From Sediminibacterium sp. KACHI17 (lineage in GTDB: Bacteria; Bacteroidota; Bacteroidia; Chitinophagales; Chitinophagaceae), in NCBI RefSeq assembly GCF_040362915.1, contig NZ_AP029612.1, positions 1,240,001 to 1,304,000 on the forward strand: a DNA stretch of 64,000 bases, given 5' to 3'. The notes beneath the pieces were generated by a model. It saw nothing but the letters and a program-made list of their open reading frames with translations, had not been told where the DNA came from and searched no databases. Below are positions 60,559 to 64,000 of this stretch, one piece after another (the first letter of the stretch is position 1; every line of letters begins with the position of its first letter). The position numbers and the translations under genes were made by a program.

Positions 60559-61557
60559 TTATAAAGAAGTGAGGCTATTCAATAACTGTTCTGTTTGGAT
60601 CGTACGGGCACATTTGAAATGTTTTTCCGGACAAACCGCATGACCATGTAAGCCACAAGGCCTGCAGGTAAGCTTTTCCGCACTCTGCACCACAATACTT
60701 TTATCAGAAAGTGGTCCATAACCAAATGCGGGTATGGTTGAACAATAAACGGCTGTTACAGGTGCGTTCATAGCAGAAGCGAAATGCATTGGTGCTGAAT
60801 CATTGACATAATTCATCATTGCATTTTTCATCAATGCCGCTGATTCAAGAAAAGATAGTTGTCCACTAAGATCGATCGCTTTATCTCCCGACGCTACTCG
60901 TATCTGATCACAAAGGATCTTATCACCGGGTGCACCCAATAGATAAATAGTATAATTAGTAGGTAGTTGTTTGATCAATTGCACCCATTGGTCTGCAGGA
61001 TATTGTTTCGTGAACCAAACCGATGCAGGGGCTATACAGATATAAGGACACTGTTGATAAGGTTGTACTTTCTCAAAAGCTTCTTTCGTTGGGTACAATA
61101 CCGGCTTGGCAGCACTGTTATCTGTTAAAGAACGAATGAGTGCATGATTGCGTTGTATTTCATGTACCGCATCTCCTTCCCCTGAAAATTGATGCGGAAT
61201 AACATCTGTGAAGAAAAGACGAAACGGATTCTTATCAAATCCGATCTTTTTGTCTGCGCCGGAAAAAGCAGTCAGAAATCCTGTAGCGAAATAACGTTGC
61301 ACATTGATCACCAGATCATATTTTCTTTGGCGTATACTTCTTAATAATTGAAAGAGGTGTCGGTATTTCGACGATCGTTTATTCCAGATCAATACATTAT
61401 GTAAAAAAGGATGTCCATCAAAAAGTGATTCATTGCCTTTTCGTACGGCGATATCCAATTCAGCATCAGGATAATGTTGATGAATTTTTTCTAAGAGACC
61501 AGTGGCAAGTACCACATCACCAATAAAAGCAGTTTGAATGACCAGAATGCGCTGCAT
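60559..61557 (-). CDS. Glycosyltransferase family 9 (heptosyltransferase-like)
   Basis: 332 residues with the GT9 two-domain fold: N-terminal [21 protein letters not shown] (G-D-V), [17 protein letters not shown], and C-terminal [44 protein letters not shown] (D-S-x-P-x-H, the nucleotide-sugar site). It resembles WaaF/WaaC enzymes that add heptose to the lipopolysaccharide inner core. A cysteine-rich end ([19 protein letters not shown]) is unusual in detail but occurs in the family. It works in the cytoplasm at the inner membrane and would fit with kdsA elsewhere in the window. Confidence 0.9.
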   Translation of the reverse strand: MQRILVIQTAFIGDVVLATGLLEKIHQHYPDAELDIAVRKGNESLFDGHPFLHNVLIWNKRSSKYRHLFQLLRSIRQRKYDLVINVQRYFATGFLTAFSGADKKIGFDKNPFRLFFTDVIPHQFSGEGDAVHEIQRNHALIRSLTDNSAAKPVLYPTKEAFEKVQPYQQCPYICIAPASVWFTKQYPADQWVQLIKQLPTNYTIYLLGAPGDKILCDQIRVASGDKAIDLSGQLSFLESAALMKNAMMNYVNDSAPMHFASAMNAPVTAVYCSTIPAFGYGPLSDKSIVVQSAEKLTCRPCGLHGHAVCPEKHFKCARTIQTEQLLNSLTSL

Positions 61558-61594
61558 GGCACAAAGCTAATACAAAGGAACTTGTATCGATTCT

Positions 61595-61810
61595 TTACTC
61601 GTATTCGAGTTCATTACTGAAGAACTCCCAATCAAATAGTAGATAGGTAGAAATGAGCTGTCTAAACCCTCTTCTTTTTCTTCTTGCTGAAACGGTAGTT
61701 CGATTGAATTTGTCGGAGCTAATGGCATGGCGCTCTAGCCCCAAATTGAGGATGGCCTGCAGAAAAGGCTGCATTTTCTCATTAGGAACATCAAGTATTA
61801 CACGTGCCAT
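61595..61810 (-). CDS. Small conserved hypothetical protein
   Basis: 71 residues (MARVILDVPNEKMQPFLQAI to FFSNELEYE). The first half looks like a short beta-alpha unit (ARVILDVPNEKMQPFLQAILNLGLE), followed by a basic stretch (SARRKRRGFRQL) and a hydrophobic, acidic end. The plus-strand frame opposite is longer but lacks such structure. I recall similar small proteins in Chitinophagaceae but know no function; an antitoxin-like fold is possible. It has its own 153-base AT-rich upstream region. Confidence 0.65.
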   Translation of the reverse strand: MARVILDVPNEKMQPFLQAILNLGLERHAISSDKFNRTTVSARRKRRGFRQLISTYLLFDWEFFSNELEYE

Positions 61811-61963
61811 AGTTTATTTGCTTACTTTAAGTTTGTACTTTATTACAAGAAAAGCAATTAAAAGTTCAACAAACTTTTTGCCGAAAATCAGCGAAAACAG
61901 GCTAAAACGCTCAATTACAGCTAATTAACAATTTTTGAGACTTTCACACAGGTTTATGCACAA

Positions 61964-62536
61964 TTAGGACCGAATGATGATCAATTCGCCATTTTTATCC
62001 CATCGAACTACTGAAGAGGGCTTATAATAGTTATCGTCTGCCTGTCTGTAACGAACCACATAATCGACACCTTCTTTGATCAATGGATCAATGTCTTGAA
62101 AGGATCTGGGCGCCGGGTATCCGGAAAGATTGGCTGAAGTACTGACAATTGGCTTCCTGAAACGTTTGATCAGGTGTTTACAAAATGAATCTGTTGTAAT
62201 GCGTATAGCAACCGATCTGTCTTCTGCTAATAGTTGATCAGCAAGCCCAACACCCCCTTCATAAACGACTGTAATCGGCTTACTCACCCCTTTGATATAG
62301 TCAAATACCTGTAGATCGGGCTGTGTTACATATTGAAGGATCTCTCTTTCATCTGCCATCAATACTACCATCGGTTTATGATCAGGACGTTGTTTCAAAC
62401 GATAGATCTTTTCAACAGCCAATTCATTGGTAGCATCACATCCAATTCCCCAAATGGTATCAGTGGGATAAAGGATAAGTCCTCCTTTATCCAAAATATC
62501 CAGGCAGGCATCAATATCGTTTTGAAACGGAAGCAT
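61964..62536 (-). CDS. Threonylcarbamoyl-AMP synthase (Sua5/YciO/YrdC family)
   Basis: About 190 residues from ATG 62536 (MLPFQNDIDACLDILDKGGL); ATGs at 62542 and 62584 add residues without conserved sequence. The family core is clear: GGLILYPTDTIWGIGCDA, KIYRLKQRPDHKPMVVLMAD, then RITTDSFCKHLIKRFRKPIVSTSANLSG (S-T-S-A-N). It makes the threonylcarbamoyl-AMP intermediate for t6A at position 37 of ANN-reading tRNAs, together with TsaB, TsaD and TsaE (not here). It is the first gene of a minus-strand run that also holds the CCA enzyme and miaA, so three tRNA-maturation enzymes sit within 5 kb. Confidence 0.9.
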   Translation of the reverse strand: MLPFQNDIDACLDILDKGGLILYPTDTIWGIGCDATNELAVEKIYRLKQRPDHKPMVVLMADEREILQYVTQPDLQVFDYIKGVSKPITVVYEGGVGLADQLLAEDRSVAIRITTDSFCKHLIKRFRKPIVSTSANLSGYPAPRSFQDIDPLIKEGVDYVVRYRQADDNYYKPSSVVRWDKNGELIIIRS

Positions 62537-62601
62537 TGTCATTGCAATGTACAAATTGTGCCCAATATGATTTTCAAGTCTCATACTTTCTTATGAACCT
62601 G

Positions 62602-62609
62602 TATGTTTG
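62602..62609 (+). promoter_or_regulatory. dapD promoter, -7 element
   Basis: TATGTTTG is an exact TAnnTTTG match, 15 bases before the dapD ATG. No TTTG is found 19-21 bases upstream. Confidence 0.55.
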
Positions 62610-62624
62610 CAAAAATTTTAGGTA

Positions 62625-63437
62625 ATGGAACTGAAAAAACTCATTGAAGAAGCCTGGTCAAACAGGGAGTTGTTACAAAACAATACATATAGTGATGCGG
62701 TTAGAGCAGTAATTGAAGAGGTAGATAAAGGGAGATTAAGAGTAGCATCTCCTGAAGAAGATAAATGGGTCGTGAATGAATGGGTGAAGCAAGCCATCCT
62801 TATGTATTTCGGTATCCAACAAATGCAAACATGGACTCTTCCTCCATTTGAGTTTTATGATAAAATGTTGCTGAAAAGCAATTATAAAGAATTAGGTGTG
62901 AGAGCTGTTCCGCATGCTGTTGCACGTTATGGTGCATATGTGGCGCGTAATGTGGTATTGATGCCAAGCTATGTCAATATTGGTGCATATGTAGATGAAG
63001 GTTCAATGGTGGATACCTGGGCCACCGTTGGAAGTTGCGCACAGATCGGTAAAGGTGTACACTTAAGTGGAGGTGTGGGTATTGGTGGTGTATTGGAACC
63101 GTTACAGGCTAGCCCGGTGATCATAGAAGATGGTTGTTTTATTGGCAGCAGATGTATTGTAGTAGAAGGTGTGATCGTTGAGAAAGAAGCTGTGTTAGGC
63201 GCAAATGTTGTGCTGACTCAATCTACTAAGATCATTGATGTAAGTGGTCCGGAACCTATTGAGTACAAAGGAAGAGTACCTGCCAGAAGTGTGGTGATTC
63301 CCGGAAGTTATACCAAGAAATTCAATGCCGGAGAATATCAGGTAAGCTGCGCTCTTATCATCGGACAACGCAAAGCCAGCACAGATCTGAAAACTAGTCT
63401 GAATGATGCATTGAGAGATTTTAATGTGAGTGTTTAG
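62625..63437 (+). CDS. dapD: 2,3,4,5-tetrahydropyridine-2,6-dicarboxylate N-succinyltransferase
   Basis: 270 residues. A helical N-terminal domain (MELKKLIEEAWSNRELLQ) leads into a left-handed beta-helix of hexapeptide repeats (VNIGAYVDEGSMVDTWATVGSCAQIG, VHLSGGVGIGGVLEPLQ, VIIEDGCFIGSRCIVVEGVIVEKEAVLGANVVL). It transfers succinyl from succinyl-CoA in the lysine/diaminopimelate pathway and complements dapB at 33.8 kb. Monocistronic as far as visible: a divergent tsaC-type gene lies upstream and a CCATGG palindrome directly after its stop. Confidence 0.96.
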   Translation: MELKKLIEEAWSNRELLQNNTYSDAVRAVIEEVDKGRLRVASPEEDKWVVNEWVKQAILMYFGIQQMQTWTLPPFEFYDKMLLKSNYKELGVRAVPHAVARYGAYVARNVVLMPSYVNIGAYVDEGSMVDTWATVGSCAQIGKGVHLSGGVGIGGVLEPLQASPVIIEDGCFIGSRCIVVEGVIVEKEAVLGANVVLTQSTKIIDVSGPEPIEYKGRVPARSVVIPGSYTKKFNAGEYQVSCALIIGQRKASTDLKTSLNDALRDFNVSV

Positions 63438-63442
63438 TTCAT

Positions 63443-63475
63443 AGACCATGGTCCATGGACTATGGACCATGGTCT
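63443..63475. repeat. CCATGG palindrome, copy F
   Basis: AGACCATGGTCCAT (63443-63456) and ATGGACCATGGTCT (63462-63475) are perfect 14-base complementary arms around GGACT. It begins six bases after the dapD stop and contains in-frame ATGs (63448 and 63469) of the following EamA gene. Confidence 0.9.
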
Positions 63476-64000
63476 TCTTAACTACGCGAGTGAATAATCA
63501 AATTCAAAAAATAAACACCCTCGGTTTCCTCATCACCATTAGTGGTGCTATCTTCTTTTCAACCAAGGCCATTTTTGTGAAGCTGGCTTTTCAGGATACA
63601 AGAGTAGATGCCGTGACACTATTGTGTTTACGGATGTTTTTTTCTCTTCCTTTTTATATTGGCGCAGCCTGGATTGTTCATCGAAAAGAAGGCATTGTAA
63701 AACTTACCAGAAAACAATGGATATGGGTACTAACCATGGGAATATTGGGTTACTACCTAAGCAGTCTATTTGATTTCATAGGGCTGCAATATGTATCCGC
63801 TGGATTGGAACGATTGATCCTTTTTCTATATCCCACATTTGCTGTCTTGATCAATACTTTTTATTTCAAAACAAGATTAAGTCGTATACAATTATTGGCA
63901 TTGGTATTGACTTATATCGGTATTGGAACTGCGTATTGGGGCGAGATCAGATTGGCACAGTATGGCCCTCAGTTTTTCTTCGGATCATTCATGATCTTTT
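63469..64000 (+). CDS. EamA/DMT-family transporter, N-terminal part (cut by the window edge)
   Basis: The frame is open from 63469 (ATG inside the palindrome) to the right edge; ATG 63448 and GTG 63490 are alternatives. About 177 residues show at least five membrane helices: GFLITISGAIFFSTKAIFVKL, LCLRMFFSLPFYIGAAWIV, WIWVLTMGILGYYLSSLFDFIG, LERLILFLYPTFAVLIN and LLALVLTYIGIGTAYWG. The motif Y-L-S-S...LQYVSAGLERLI...YPTF is typical of the EamA (drug/metabolite transporter) fold, where the whole protein has ten helices. Substrate unknown. The second EamA repeat lies outside the window. Confidence 0.88.
   Translation, partial: MVFLTTRVNNQIQKINTLGFLITISGAIFFSTKAIFVKLAFQDTRVDAVTLLCLRMFFSLPFYIGAAWIVHRKEGIVKLTRKQWIWVLTMGILGYYLSSLFDFIGLQYVSAGLERLILFLYPTFAVLINTFYFKTRLSRIQLLALVLTYIGIGTAYWGEIRLAQYGPQFFFGSFMIF

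Noticed and set aside
1..64000. CRISPR arrays, tRNA genes, insertion sequences or prophage genes
   Set aside because: No regularly spaced repeats, no tRNA-like cloverleaf, no transposase or phage protein was found in the translations or the gaps.

Overview
The window looks like a chromosomal segment of a Bacteroidota bacterium, most likely class Chitinophagia, family Chitinophagaceae (a Sediminibacterium-like genome would fit; this is inferred from gene content and style, not from a search). Reasons: several promoters match the Bacteroidota form TAnnTTTG (with TTTG about 20 bases upstream in the best case). Starts lack Shine-Dalgarno sequences. Families largely confined to this phylum are present (DUF4954, DUF5103, DUF5683, DUF2805/TIGR03643, DUF3472, SDR-type threonine dehydrogenase). 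The gene order parA-parB-DUF5683-dapB is also typical. Almost all of the sequence is coding and conserved. I see no prophage, insertion sequence, CRISPR array, tRNA or rRNA.

Layout. 0-1.4 kb: start of the histidine operon (hisG, then hisD running off the left edge) behind an attenuator that includes a 16-residue leader peptide with five histidines. 1.5-6 kb: secreted GH16 glucanase, secreted S9 peptidase and a thioredoxin-fold lipoprotein. 6.1-10 kb: lactonase-MFS-trehalase operon. 10-13.7 kb: membrane protein, a DUF3472-FKBP fusion and a GH1 beta-glucosidase. 13.8-18.7 kb: bestrophin, DUF6265, orphan NarL-type regulator, SET protein, MgtE. 18.8-22.4 kb: TonB-dependent siderophore receptor and PepSY partner. 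22.5-27.3 kb: GNAT enzyme, glmS and a large DUF4954 beta-helix protein. 27.4-31.3 kb: beta-barrel, DUF2805, DUF2911, membrane metallophosphoesterase, UPF0173 hydrolase.

31.3-35.8 kb: parA-parB-DUF5683-dapB, then an Rrf2 regulator with a palindromic operator candidate. 35.9-40.8 kb: threonine dehydrogenase, kdsA, PspC, aconitase. 40.8-46.2 kb: two small membrane proteins diverging from a twin-palindrome region, a stress-protein-like gene, an OmpR-type two-component pair and a Gfo/Idh/MocA oxidoreductase. 46.2-57.5 kb: transaldolase, SRP RNA, DUF5103, FtsX-type permease, rRNA methyltransferase, Omp85 protein, truB, proS, a lipoprotein and an OmpP1/FadL-like barrel. 57.5-62.6 kb, all minus strand: miaA, pRiA4 ORF3-like gene, CCA/poly(A) nucleotidyltransferase, GT9 glycosyltransferase, a 71-residue unknown and tsaC-type gene. 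62.6-64 kb: dapD and a truncated EamA transporter.

The most interesting non-coding signals are: (1) the histidine attenuator, whose leader peptide starts within a few bases of the predicted transcription start; (2) a dispersed family of intergenic palindromes built on CCATGG and GACCATGGACTATGG, the clearest being a 54-bp almost perfect palindrome between divergent genes; (3) three candidate operators made of perfect inverted or direct repeats (34.5, 41.3 and 42.8 kb). I found no clear multi-gene system that is wholly new; the novelty is mainly regulatory and repetitive DNA plus several uncharacterised domain families.
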